Positions 1 through 8,514 of a stretch of 30,896 bases of DNA are shown piece after piece. This DNA comes from Brevundimonas sp. UBA5936 (lineage in GTDB: Bacteria > Pseudomonadota > Alphaproteobacteria > Caulobacterales > Caulobacteraceae): NCBI GenBank assembly GCA_002430835.1, contig DJDA01000120.1:1-30896 (forward strand), read 5' to 3'. The position numbers and the translations under genes were made by a program. Under the pieces are notes generated by a model that had not been told where the DNA came from, made no database searches, and worked only from the letters and a program-made list of their open reading frames with translations. How positions within the stretch are numbered: position 1 is the first letter of the stretch; each line of letters starts with the position of its first letter.

Positions 1-1358
1 AACACTTCGTTCAGCAGCTGGCTGGCGGTATCGCCAATCACCTGCGCGGCGCCGCGATCGCCTTTGACCATGGAAGCCATAAAGGCTTTTGCCTGTTTAA
101 AGGTGATATGCGGCGGCAGCGGCGCGACCTCAGGATCGGTTTTCCCCTCCAGCACCACTGGCCGGTCGCTGGTTAATGCTTCCTGCCAGGCGCCGCTCAG
201 CTTTTCGGGATCGACAACGTAGATGCCTTTCAAACCGAGCATTTCGGCGAAAGCGGCATAGTGCACGTTGGGGATAGACTGGCTGGCTTCAAAACGCGGG
301 TTGCCTTCCATTACGCGCTGCTCCCAGGTGACCTGATTCAGGTCCTGGTTATTGAACACGCAGACCACCAGCCGTCCGTCGCCCCAGCTCTTCCAGTATT
401 TCTGGATGGTGATCAGCTCCGCCATGTTGTTCAGATGCATCGCGCCGTCGCCGACCAGCGCCACCCCCGGCCGGTTGGGGTAAGCAAACTTCGCGGCCAT
501 AGCATAGGGCACCGCCGCGCCCATACAGGCGAGGCCGCCGGCGAGCGTGGCGCGCTGTCCCTGTTTCACCCGATAGTCGCGGGCAAACCAGTTGGCGCAG
601 GAGCCGGAGTCGGAGGTGACGATGGCGTCTTCCGGTAGCAGCGGCGACATCTCCCACACCACGCGCTGCGGGTTGACCGGGCTGGCGGGCGCCATCGCTC
701 TCTCTTCCATCACCTGCCACCAATCCTGCACCTGGCGTGCGATATCCTCCTGCCAACTGCGGTCTTCTTTACGTTTCAGCAGCGGCAGCAGCGCGCGCAA
801 CGTTTCCGCCGCATCGCCATGCAGATTCACTTCGCAGGGATAGCGCAGGCCGAGCATTGCCGGATCGATATCGATCTGTACGCCGCGCGCTTTGCCCTCT
901 TCCGGCAGGAACTCGGTCCAGGGGAAGCCGCTGCCGATCATCAGCAGCGTATCGCAGTTTTTCATCATCTCTGATGACGGCTTCGTGCCCAGCAGACCGA
1001 TGGAGCCGGTGACGAACGGCGCATCGTCCGGCAAGACATCTTTGCCCAGCAGCGCCTTCGCCACGCCTGCACCAAGCAGGTTAGCCGCCTGCACCACTTC
1101 TACCGCCGCGCCGCGCGCGCCGGAACCGATCAGAATCGCCACTTTTTTACCGGCGTTCAGCACCTCGGCGGCGCGCAGCAGATCCTCATGGTAAGGGACA
1201 ATTTTCGGCCGCTGATAGCCGGGGCCGGAGTGAGTAAAGCCGTGCAGATGCTGCGGCGCCTGCCAGGGCTCATCCTGTAAGTCCTTCGGTAGGATCAGCA
1301 CCGCCACGCCGTTTTGCGCTTTGGCGATGCGCACGCCGCGATCGACCAGATGCTGTAC
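1..1358 (-). CDS. Thiamine pyrophosphate-requiring enzyme (pyruvate oxidase/acetolactate synthase superfamily, YdaP-like), partial
   Basis: The minus strand is open without a stop from position 1358 to the window edge, about 452 residues. They match the middle and C-terminal domains of TPP enzymes of the pyruvate oxidase/acetolactate synthase type. The central domain is recognisable by LIGSGARGAA, GSIGLLGTKPS and VQIDIDPAMLGLRYP. The TPP-binding domain carries ADPs usual GDG...NN signature as GDGAMHLNNMAELIT, preceded by ATLAGGLACMGAAVPYAMAA. The N-terminal pyrimidine-binding domain (about 150 residues, with the catalytic Glu) is absent, because the frame passes directly into a symporter at about 1358. 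The C-terminus lies outside the window. Codon choice (TTA, CTA, AAA, GAA-rich) and lower GC differ from everything else here and suggest an enterobacterial origin. As encoded it lacks the residue that activates the cofactor, so it should be non-functional unless the join is artificial. The exact substrate (pyruvate or another 2-oxo acid) cannot be inferred. Confidence 0.85.
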
Positions 1359-1370
1359 CTGCGCCGGGGC
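1355..1370. other. Chimeric junction between two unrelated genes
   Basis: On the minus strand the codons GCC CCG GCG CAG (1370 to 1359) belong equally well to the symporter, whose family reads APAQ-A-V-A-F here, and to pyruvate-oxidase-like enzymes, whose family reads APAQ-V-Q-H-L-V-D. Sequence above 1370 is symporter and high GC; sequence below 1355 is TPP enzyme with different codon use. The frame is preserved, giving one open frame from 2174 to the window edge. No inverted repeat, target duplication or integrase is present. This fits a short-homology joint, either in a chimeric read or assembly or in vivo. Confidence 0.75.
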
Positions 1371-2174
1371 CGCCGCCCGCGCGAACCGGCCCAGGCTCAC
1401 CCGCCCGAAGATGACGGCCAGCGGATAGAAGATCAGGCCGATGCCGATGCAGGCGAGCGAGATCAGCGCCACATAGTGCAGCAGCACCCCCGCCGCGCTG
1501 GCCCCCGCCGTCAGCCCCACCCCGATCGACAGGGCGAAGACGCCCAGCGGCGCCGCCTTCAGCACCCAGCGGACGATGACGATCATCGTCTCGCCCACCG
1601 CCTCGAAGAAGGTGATCAGCGGAACCCGCAGCCGTTCCGGCAGGCCCGACGCCGCAAAGCCGAAGAAGACCGCGAACACCACCATGCCCAGGATGGCGTC
1701 CTCGGCCGCAGCGCGGATCGGGTTGGACGGGGCGATGGTCTTCAGGAACTCGCTAAACGGCGCGCCGGCGCCCAGGCCCTCAGCGCCCTCGGGCTTGATC
1801 GCCAGCAACAGGCGCGCGCCCTCCGGATCGATCGGCCACAGGGCGTGCAGCCCATAGGCGGCCGCCACGGCATAGACGGTCGCAAAGACGATCAGCCCTC
1901 CGAACCACGACACCGCCTTCAGCGCCAGCCGCCCGGTCCGCGCCGCATCCGCGATGGAGGCGATGCCCGTCACCAGCAGGCTGAACACCAGCGGGATGAT
2001 CGTCATCCTCAGCGCATTCAGCCACAGCTGGCCCAGCGCCTGAATGAAGTCCGCCGTGACATGGCCGCCCGGCAGACCCCACGCCTGCGCCGCCGCCCCG
2101 GCCAGCAGGCCCAGCACAAGCGACAGCAGCACCATCGTGCTGAGGGAGGTCAGAAAGGAGCGCGCCGATTTCAT
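1359..2174 (-). CDS. Dicarboxylate/amino acid:cation symporter (DAACS family), truncated at its C-terminus
   Basis: An ATG at 2174 opens a frame reading MKSARSFLTSLSTMVLLSLV, typical of the first membrane helix of DAACS (SLC1-like) sodium- or proton-coupled symporters. Family hallmarks follow in order: ALRMTIIPLVFSLLVTGIAS around residue 50, the TIAPSNPIRAAAEDAILGMV segment around residue 165, then further hydrophobic helices up to GRFARAAAPAQ at about residue 272. The family is normally 400-450 residues. Missing are the serine-rich re-entrant loop and the substrate-binding helices that should follow at once. The reading frame instead continues without interruption into a TPP enzyme. The usual role is import of C4-dicarboxylates or acidic amino acids across the inner membrane, but this fragment cannot form the transport core. 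High GC and codon use match the rest of the window, so this half is native. It lies downstream of the ketosynthase operon across a gap holding two hairpin repeats. Confidence 0.85.
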
Positions 2175-2231
2175 GACGGCCACGCTAGCAGCCGCCGCGC
2201 CGCGCGCCAGCGGAAATCAACCCTCTTACCT

Positions 2232-2258
2232 CGTCACCCTCGGGCTTGTCCCGAGGGC
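2232..2258 (+). repeat. Palindromic intergenic repeat, copy 1
   Basis: A 27-base unit whose core is CCCTCGGG (2237-2244), loop CTTGT, CCCGAGGG (2250-2257). It lies between the end of the DUF gene (2384) and the symporter start (2174). The same 27 bases recur in inverted orientation at 2339-2365. There is no T-tract, so it is a hairpin element rather than a classical terminator. Confidence 0.8.
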
Positions 2259-2338
2259 CCAGCGTTCCTCTTGGCTTGGCGCGGGATGTGGAGGGCAGGT
2301 ATGAAAACGACGCGCCCTTGAGCTTGCAGCCGCCGTGT

Positions 2339-2365
2339 GCCCTCGGGACAAGCCCGAGGGTGACG
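2339..2365 (-). repeat. Palindromic intergenic repeat, copy 2 (inverted)
   Basis: The exact reverse complement of the unit at 2232-2258, with core arms at 2340-2347 and 2353-2360. The two copies bracket about 80 bases with no recognisable gene. They could pair with each other or fold separately. The element sits 18 bases beyond the stop codon of the three-gene operon and may help end its transcript. Confidence 0.8.
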
Positions 2366-2383
2366 GTGTTGGACCGCAGCGCC

Positions 2384-3313
2384 CTACTTCGGCGCGCCCG
2401 AGTTGGCCGGGTCCAGCGGCAGGCCCGCCGCCTGACGCGCCTTCATCACCCGCAGCCAGCCGTGCATGGCCTCTGAATCCAGCCCGTGCATCATCAGCCG
2501 ATAGCCCGCCTGCAGCGTCGACAGCGCCACCAGCGGATGGCCGTTCTTGACGAAGGCCATATGATAGCTCGTGCCCAGGATGCGGGCGATATAGATGGCC
2601 ATCACCTCGTCCAGTTGCAGCGAACTGGACGCCCGCACGAAGTCGTCGCGCGGCAGCATCAGCGCATAGATCGGGGTGTAGAACTCCACCGCCGTCTGCA
2701 CGTCGACGAAGTTGTGCCACTTGCGCGGAAACTCCTCGAACGGCGGAAACGCGTCCGAGATCATGGAGAAGTCGATCCGCTCGGGCGGCATCAGCTCCCG
2801 CCCTTCGGCGCGCAGGACGGCGTTCATCTCGATGACGAAGTTGAAGATGTTCAGGTCGTGCTGAAGGAACAGGTCCGGCTCGATGTCCTTCAGCCGCGTC
2901 GGCGTCAGCGGCCACTTCGTCACCTTGTCGCCCACGCCCGCGTTCTCGCGCACGAAGGCGGTCAGCTCGGACCCAACGTGGAAGTGCCGCAGGATCACCC
3001 GATTGCCCTCGGGCGTCACAAAGGTCCGCAGGCCCCAGTGGATGGTCTTGTGCAGCAGGCCGTTCAGGTTCGGGTATTTCGGCGAAATGACCCGCAGCAC
3101 CTTCACCAGACAGAAGAACAGGAACACCAGCGGCCGCGCCACCGGGAACAGCCAGCGCCGCGACCGCGACCGCGCCCCCAGCAACAGATCGCGCTTGGCC
3201 CCGTCGTCGATCGGCAGGCTGTGGTCCAGATACAGCGCCATCCACGGATCGGGATCCTTGGGGTCGAACCGCGCGGGGTCGAACGGATCCTCCCCCGGCT
3301 TGTAGTATCTCAC
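2384..3313 (-). CDS. Conserved protein of unknown function (possibly DUF6999), third gene of ketosynthase operon
   Basis: 309 residues from a GTG start at 3313 to TAG at 2384. The GTG overlaps the stop of the preceding diiron-protein gene by four bases (GTGA), so translation is coupled. The N-terminus is acidic and Pro-rich (GEDPFDPARFDPKDPDPWMA). A basic stretch (ARSRSRRW) then precedes one hydrophobic segment around residues 52-75 (WLFPVARPLVFLFFCLVKVL), suggesting a membrane-anchored or membrane-associated protein. The rest is mixed helical sequence with conserved-looking histidines and acidic residues (RHFHVGSEL, LQHDLNIFNFVIEMNA, DAFPPFEEFPRKWHNF), which could bind metal. That is inference. 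I do not recognise a characterised family, and the DUF assignment is from memory and unsure. Its position ties it to the product of the ketosynthase and oxidase. Confidence 0.7.
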   Translation of the reverse strand: MRYYKPGEDPFDPARFDPKDPDPWMALYLDHSLPIDDGAKRDLLLGARSRSRRWLFPVARPLVFLFFCLVKVLRVISPKYPNLNGLLHKTIHWGLRTFVTPEGNRVILRHFHVGSELTAFVRENAGVGDKVTKWPLTPTRLKDIEPDLFLQHDLNIFNFVIEMNAVLRAEGRELMPPERIDFSMISDAFPPFEEFPRKWHNFVDVQTAVEFYTPIYALMLPRDDFVRASSSLQLDEVMAIYIARILGTSYHMAFVKNGHPLVALSTLQAGYRLMMHGLDSEAMHGWLRVMKARQAAGLPLDPANSGAPK

Positions 3314-3990
3314 GCCGCGATCTCCTCGATCTGCAGGGCGTAGAGCCGAGCCGTCACCTTGGCCGTCGTGACGATGCGTTCGGCGATGAAGGGATCGGGC
3401 AGGACCATGCCCAGCATCTCCTCGAACTCCTTCATATGCTCGGCATCGTTGTCGCCGTGATACAACAGGAAGCGCACCGCCTCATCGGGCAGTTCCAGCC
3501 GCTCCTGCACCTTCAGGCCCCACGGCCGCGCCTTGATCGAGCCCAGCCCCTCGATGACGAACATGGCGCCCAGCAGGCCGAAGGGATCGGGCTTGGACGC
3601 CTCATGGAACATCCAGGCCGACAGGGCCTCGGACCCCACATTCTTCGGCGCCGACTGAATGTCGTCCAGCGCCCCGCCCGCCGCCACGAAGTCGGCCTCC
3701 AGCAGGCGGAAGTCGCGATGCTCCGTCACCGCATGGCGCATCAGGGTCGAGCGCAGCTCCAGATGATCCTCGCCGATGTTCGACGCCGCCCGGCTCATCC
3801 ACAGCGCCCCGTCCTTCACCTGCTGGCGCAGGTTGATCAGAAAGGCGTGGTAGTCGGCCAGTTCGAACCGCCCCCGCGTCAGCTTGCGGATCAGCGGCGT
3901 CGCCTCCAGCCGCTGTTCGAAATCGGCGAAGACAACCGCCAGCTTCCGTAGGGTGTCGGCGACCGCCGCCTCGGCCAGTTGTTCCGCCAT
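3310..3990 (-). CDS. Heme-oxygenase-like diiron redox protein (HDO/TenA-like, iron-containing redox enzyme family)
   Basis: 226 residues, all-helical in appearance. The ATG at 3990 overlaps the ketosynthase stop by one base (TGATG), which fixes the start. Candidate metal ligands are arranged as in heme-oxygenase-like diiron oxidases: MRHAVTEHRDFRLLEADF around residues 84-101, FVIEGLGS (Glu147), and YHGDNDAEHMKEFEEML around residues 177-193 with His178, Asp182 and His185. The family includes oxidases acting on fatty acids and amino acids, such as UndA and the SznF central domain, and PF14518-type proteins. The fold assignment rests on these motifs; the substrate is unknown. Being translated between a ketosynthase and an unknown protein suggests oxidative tailoring of an acyl or polyketide product. 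It could instead be a non-redox TenA relative. Confidence 0.75.
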   Translation of the reverse strand: MAEQLAEAAVADTLRKLAVVFADFEQRLEATPLIRKLTRGRFELADYHAFLINLRQQVKDGALWMSRAASNIGEDHLELRSTLMRHAVTEHRDFRLLEADFVAAGGALDDIQSAPKNVGSEALSAWMFHEASKPDPFGLLGAMFVIEGLGSIKARPWGLKVQERLELPDEAVRFLLYHGDNDAEHMKEFEEMLGMVLPDPFIAERIVTTAKVTARLYALQIEEIAA

Positions 3991-5126
3991 CACACAATCT
4001 CCAGCATCATGAAGCCGATCATCGCCCGCCCGCTCTCGGGCACGATGCACAGCACCTTGTCTCCGCGCTTTCCGCGTCCCGACTTCAGGAAGGCGTCCAG
4101 CATGACCCAGATCGAGGCCGAGCCGACATTGCCGCTGTCAGCCAGGGTCGTGAACCACTTCTCTTCGGGGATCATGGCGGCCGTGCTTTCCAGCAGGCCG
4201 ACGATCTCCTCGCGCAGCGACCGTGCGGAGTAATGACACAGCAGATGGTCGACCTGAGCGGGCACGATCCGCCCGGCGTCCACCTTCTCCAGCCAGACGC
4301 CGATCCAGGCGCGAATGACGATCTTCAGCAGTTCAAAGTCCTGCAACAGCGCCACCGCCCCCGCCGCATGGGCGGCCACAGGGCCTGCGTGGCTCCAGGC
4401 GCTGGTCATGTCGGCCCGCGCTTCCGGCGTCGACCCGGCCCACATGCAGGGATCGAAGCGCCCGGCCAGCGAGGTCATGTCGATCCACTCGACCTTCAGG
4501 CTCAGGCCCTCAGGCTTCGGCCTCGGCTCCATCACCACGGCGCCCGCCCCGTCCGACAGGGTGAAACGCAGGAAGTCCGCCTCGATCCGCGCCCGCCCCT
4601 TCTCGTCCACCAGCGCCGTGCCCTCATAGAAGGCGGGCCGGAACCAACGCGAGGAAAACTCGCCCGCACAGGCGGCGGCCACGTCCGCCTCGCCCGCGCG
4701 CACGCTCAGCCACGCCCCCTTGGCCGCCATCAGGGCGCTGGCGCAGACCGACTGATAGCTGAACGCCTCCAGCGGCCCGGCGCCCAGTTCGGCCTGAACC
4801 GCGCTGGCGTGACCGGGCACCAGATAGTCGCCCTGCGTCGCCGCCGCGCCCAGATGCTGCAAATCGCCGAGGCTCAGCCCCGCCTCATCCAGCGCCGCCC
4901 GCACCGCCCCGGCGCACATGGATGCGTTGGAATGCAACGGCGCCCCGTCAGCATCCAGGGCGTAGTGCCGCCCCTCGATCCCGTTCCAGCGCAGGGCGCG
5001 TCGCCCGACGGCGGACGCCCGCCCGCCGATGCGGCCGATGAAGTCCTCCATCCGATCGTTGCCGATCCGCTCGCCGGGCAGGACGGCGCCGGTCCCGGTG
5101 ATGAAGACGTCGCGAAGCTCACTCAT
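3990..5126 (-). CDS. Beta-ketoacyl synthase III-type enzyme, StlD/DarB-like
   Basis: 378 residues from the ATG at 5126 (MSELRDVFITGTGAVLPGER). An in-frame ATG 36 bases upstream would add an unlikely basic leader. The thiolase-fold catalytic triad is visible: Cys128 in YQSVCASALMAAKGA, His298 in LLCHYSARSLREEI and Asn333 in LADSGNVGSASIW. The N-terminal pattern (GERIGNDRMEDFIGRIGG, then RRALRWNGIEGRHYALD) resembles the StlD/DarB ketosynthases that make dialkylresorcinol or cyclohexanedione units, more than housekeeping FabH. Such enzymes condense an acyl starter with a beta-ketoacyl partner. No aromatase or acyl carrier protein gene is next to it. It is first in a coupled three-gene operon whose promoter must lie in the short gap 5127-5190, unless there is read-through from the receptor upstream. 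The general class is secure; the StlD/DarB subgroup is a judgement from motif spacing. Confidence 0.85.
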   Translation of the reverse strand: MSELRDVFITGTGAVLPGERIGNDRMEDFIGRIGGRASAVGRRALRWNGIEGRHYALDADGAPLHSNASMCAGAVRAALDEAGLSLGDLQHLGAAATQGDYLVPGHASAVQAELGAGPLEAFSYQSVCASALMAAKGAWLSVRAGEADVAAACAGEFSSRWFRPAFYEGTALVDEKGRARIEADFLRFTLSDGAGAVVMEPRPKPEGLSLKVEWIDMTSLAGRFDPCMWAGSTPEARADMTSAWSHAGPVAAHAAGAVALLQDFELLKIVIRAWIGVWLEKVDAGRIVPAQVDHLLCHYSARSLREEIVGLLESTAAMIPEEKWFTTLADSGNVGSASIWVMLDAFLKSGRGKRGDKVLCIVPESGRAMIGFMMLEIV

Positions 5127-5180
5127 GGCGCGGAGCTTGGCGACCCGCCCCGCTTCGCACAACCCAGAAACTGCCGTTTC

Positions 5181-5218
5181 AAAAGCAGAAAGGGCGACGG
5201 ACCGAAGTCCGCCGCCCT
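5181..5218 (-). terminator. Rho-independent terminator of TonB receptor gene 1
   Basis: On the minus strand a 12-base-pair stem (arms 5207-5218 and 5191-5202, one G-U pair) with a UUCG tetraloop is followed by a U-rich stretch ending in UUUU. It sits 27 bases past the receptor stop codon and is nearly the same sequence as the terminator at 8723-8753. Confidence 0.85.
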
Positions 5219-5244
5219 CTCATCAACCTGAAATCAGGCCCGTC

Positions 5245-8200
5245 TTAGAACGGACGATAGTTGAAGCTCAGGAAGAAACGACGTCCGAACAGGTCGAAGT
5301 TGTCCGAAGTCGTATTGCCCAGCCAGCGCGCCGGCTCGGCGTCGAAGGCGTTCACCACGCCCGCGCGGATCGTCAGGTTGTCCCGCGCCGCCCAGCGGAC
5401 CGAGAAATCGTGCTGAGAGAAGTCGCCCGTCTCTAGGTACTTCGAGGTGGCATACAGGTCCGGATTGGAGCGCATGTTGTCGACGTCGAAGATTTCCTGG
5501 CTCGCCTGCCAGTCCCAGGCCCAGGTGAAGGCCAGGGTCGAAGTCGGCTCCCAAGTCATGGTCGACAGGAAGCGCACGCGCGGGTCACCAACCGTGTCTT
5601 CGTTGATGTCCGCGTCTGTCGGATCCTCGATGTTGACGAAGTCGTGCTGCTCAATCAGCCAGTTGCCGCGGATCGCGTGGCTGAACGCCCCCCAGTTGCG
5701 ACCGAAGAACTCCGGCAGGTCCGTGCGGTAGGAAACCGTGAAGTCCACGCCTTTGGCCGTCAGCGCCGCATAGTTCAGCGAACCCTGAACGAAACTCGTG
5801 ACCAGGAAGGACGTGGCGTCGCGGGTCTGGGTGGCGCAGGCGCCGGTGTTCACAGCGTCACCGTTCACGCACTGATTGGCCGCATCCTGAGCCGTCACCG
5901 AGTCGATCGCATCGCTGATCTCGATGTCGTAGTAGTCCATTACGACCTGCAGGTTCGGCAGCAGGAAGTCCGGGGTCCAGACGCCGCCAACCGTGAAGCT
6001 CTCGGAGGTTTCGGGCTTCAGCAAGCGGTTGCCGCCCGCCAGACCGGAAACCGAGCCGCTGCCATAGTTGGGCAGATAGGCGTTGGCGGCGGACGGATCT
6101 GCAAAGCTCAGATCCAGCCCCGCAGCCTTGGCCAGGGCGCCGCAGTTGGCGATACGGTTGGTGGCGATTGAGCGATCGGCAAGGTTGTTGATGACCGTGG
6201 CGCTGCAGGGGTCGATGAAGCCGTTTGCGAAGGTCTGGCTGTAGGGATCATGCGTCTCGGCCAGGTTCGGAACGCGGATCGCGGTCGCGGTGGTGGCGCG
6301 GAACATGAACTGATCGACCGGACGCCATTGGAACTGGGCGCTGTAGGTGTCCTGCTTGCCGACGTGCGAATAGTCAGAGAAGCGATAGGCGCCGCTGATC
6401 TCGGCCGAACGCCCCAGGACAGAGTCGCGCAGCAGCGGAATGCTGACTTCGGCGAAAATGTCATTGGTGTCGTAGCTGGCTTCCGGGAAATCCGGACCCG
6501 CGTTCAGAAACAGGAAGCGACCCGCGCGATCACGGTCACGGCCGGTGCCGCTGGTAATTTCCTTGCGGTACTCATACCCGATCGACGCGCCGATCGGACC
6601 GGCGCCCCAGAAGTCCCACAGCTTGCCCGACGCATAGGTCATGAAGTCGTGCTGTTTGTTCTGGTCGGTGACCGTGACCGAGGCCTGGATGTAGTCCAGG
6701 GCTTCCTGGCTGAAGCCGCCCGGACCAAAGACGCGGATCGGCGCGCACTCGTCGATGACCGCGCCCTGACGCGAGTAGGTGGTGGTCACACCGCCGCTGG
6801 TCACGCTTGCGTCCGGCACGGCGATGCCCCGCGCCTTCATCAGCTGCACGCGGCAGACGACCTCGCCCGCGCGGCCGTTGACCAGGCCCGCGGTATCAAC
6901 CACAGCGTCCACGGCGGCCTGATAGCGAACGACGTCCACGCCCAGTTCGCGGTTCTTGTTGTTCATCTCGCCATAGGTGTAGCCGGCTTCCCAGTTGACG
7001 TCCTTGACGAAACCGATGTCGCCCAGATCACCGCGCAGACCAATGACATAGCGCTGAAGATCGCGGTTGTTCAGCTGGTTGCGGGCCGGGCCGTATAGCT
7101 TGTGCTGGGCGCGCGCATCGGCGACGTTGCCCGTCAGGACGCCGGCCGAGTTGAAAACGTCGCGACGATTGTTCCGGATCGCAGTACGCACGTTCTCCGG
7201 CAGATAGGCGTTGTCCAGACCGATCTCGAACGCCGAGGTGCTGGTGATGGCGCCCATGGTGTTCGGCGCCAACTGTCGAATATTGAAGTCATGGAAGACG
7301 CGCTGGCCGGCGTCATAGGTTTCTTCTTCGACATACTTGGCTTCGGCGAACAGCTGGATGTTGTTCGTGATGTCGAAATTCAGGCCGGTCTGGAAGCGAT
7401 AGTTGGTCGATTCCGGCAGGCGGCTGGCCTGGCCCTGCTCGGTGTTCAGCAGCTGGCCCTCGCCGCCGTTGCTGACGACGCGGTTGATGCCCGTGCCCTG
7501 ACGGATCGTGCCGAAGGTCACGCCGCGCGACACGCCGTTGTCGTCATAGAGATAGGCGTTGTCGAGACGATTGTCGGGCGCCAGGGCGAAGCAGTTGGCG
7601 GCGAAGGACGTCGACGAGCAACTGCCGAACGGCACATCCGGATCGCCGGCCGGGCTGGGCTTCACGCCGGTGGCCAGGATGGTCATGCCGCCGAGATTGG
7701 TGCCGCGGATGTAGGTGCGGGCGTTGCGGATCAGGATCTGGTCCGGCACCCCGTCCGACGACGCCGAGGCCGGATCGGAATCGTTGCCGATCAGGGCCCA
7801 CGACTCACGACGCCAGTCGACGTCCGCGTCCAGCACCTCATCGCTGCGCTGATACTCGCCCGACACGTAATAGTTCAATCGGTCGTTCAGAAGGTTCTGG
7901 CCCCACAGCACCGACAGGCGTTGGCTGAGCTGGTGGTCCTGGTTGACCTCGGCGATCGAGCCGTCAATCTCCAGCCCGTCAAAGTCCTTGCGCAGAACGA
8001 AGTTGACCACGCCCGAAACGGCGTCCGCGCCGTAAACGGCGGCGGCGCCGCCGGTGATCACTTCCGTACTGGCGACCAGCAGACGCGGAATGGTGTCGAC
8101 GTCCACCGACAGACCTCCAGGCGTCGAACCCACATGGCGACGTCCGTCGACCAAGGTCAGAGTGCGCACCGACCCGAGGCCGCGCAGGCTCAGCAGCGAC

Positions 8201-8514
8201 AGACCGCCGTCGTTCAGGTTCGAGCCGGTGGTGTCTTCCGGCACGACCGAGGTCGACAGAGCGGGGATATCGGCCAGGAAGTCGATGACGTTGACCTGCC
8301 CCGATTGCATCAGCTCTTCTTGGCCGATCTGGATAAGCGGCGTGGGCGAGTTGGTCGGGCTGCGGCGGATGCGCGAGCCCGTGACCACGATCTCATCGAC
8401 CTGGCTCACCTGTTCTTCTTGGGCGTAGGCGGCGTTCGGCGCGAGGGCCATGCCGCCGGCGATCGCCATCCCGGCGATCAGCGTCGATCCCAACAGTTTG
8501 TTTTTGCTGAGCAT
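5245..8514 (-). CDS. TonB-dependent outer-membrane receptor 1
   Basis: 1089 residues. The ATG at 8514 has an AGGA/AAAGA-type ribosome site just upstream. A signal peptide of about 31 residues (lysine-rich start, hydrophobic core, cut after AAYA) is followed by a TonB-box-like DEIVVTGSRIRR. The plug domain follows at roughly residues 50-175, with LRGLGSVRTLTLVDGRR and ITGGAAAVYGADAVSGVVNF. The rest has beta-barrel character and ends FFLSFNYRPF with the terminal aromatic expected for outer-membrane assembly. A Cys-containing late-barrel loop (DAANQCVNGDAVNTGACATQ) is typical of Caulobacterales/sphingomonad receptors. The family imports siderophores, vitamin B12, oligosaccharides or other ligands using TonB-ExbBD energy. 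Nothing here reveals the ligand. It follows receptor 2 in the same direction after a terminator and about 208 noncoding bases, so it probably has its own promoter. Confidence 0.93.
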   Translation of the reverse strand: MLSKNKLLGSTLIAGMAIAGGMALAPNAAYAQEEQVSQVDEIVVTGSRIRRSPTNSPTPLIQIGQEELMQSGQVNVIDFLADIPALSTSVVPEDTTGSNLNDGGLSLLSLRGLGSVRTLTLVDGRRHVGSTPGGLSVDVDTIPRLLVASTEVITGGAAAVYGADAVSGVVNFVLRKDFDGLEIDGSIAEVNQDHQLSQRLSVLWGQNLLNDRLNYYVSGEYQRSDEVLDADVDWRRESWALIGNDSDPASASSDGVPDQILIRNARTYIRGTNLGGMTILATGVKPSPAGDPDVPFGSCSSTSFAANCFALAPDNRLDNAYLYDDNGVSRGVTFGTIRQGTGINRVVSNGGEGQLLNTEQGQASRLPESTNYRFQTGLNFDITNNIQLFAEAKYVEEETYDAGQRVFHDFNIRQLAPNTMGAITSTSAFEIGLDNAYLPENVRTAIRNNRRDVFNSAGVLTGNVADARAQHKLYGPARNQLNNRDLQRYVIGLRGDLGDIGFVKDVNWEAGYTYGEMNNKNRELGVDVVRYQAAVDAVVDTAGLVNGRAGEVVCRVQLMKARGIAVPDASVTSGGVTTTYSRQGAVIDECAPIRVFGPGGFSQEALDYIQASVTVTDQNKQHDFMTYASGKLWDFWGAGPIGASIGYEYRKEITSGTGRDRDRAGRFLFLNAGPDFPEASYDTNDIFAEVSIPLLRDSVLGRSAEISGAYRFSDYSHVGKQDTYSAQFQWRPVDQFMFRATTATAIRVPNLAETHDPYSQTFANGFIDPCSATVINNLADRSIATNRIANCGALAKAAGLDLSFADPSAANAYLPNYGSGSVSGLAGGNRLLKPETSESFTVGGVWTPDFLLPNLQVVMDYYDIEISDAIDSVTAQDAANQCVNGDAVNTGACATQTRDATSFLVTSFVQGSLNYAALTAKGVDFTVSYRTDLPEFFGRNWGAFSHAIRGNWLIEQHDFVNIEDPTDADINEDTVGDPRVRFLSTMTWEPTSTLAFTWAWDWQASQEIFDVDNMRSNPDLYATSKYLETGDFSQHDFSVRWAARDNLTIRAGVVNAFDAEPARWLGNTTSDNFDLFGRRFFLSFNYRPF

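Noticed and set aside
1..2174. A genuine bifunctional symporter-enzyme fusion protein
   Set aside because: Both halves lack essential parts exactly at the joint and differ in base composition, so a designed fusion is very unlikely.
1314..2321. A 335-codon plus-strand frame across the symporter
   Set aside because: Arg/Gln/His-rich composition typical of an antisense frame; the opposite strand has clear symporter helices and motifs.
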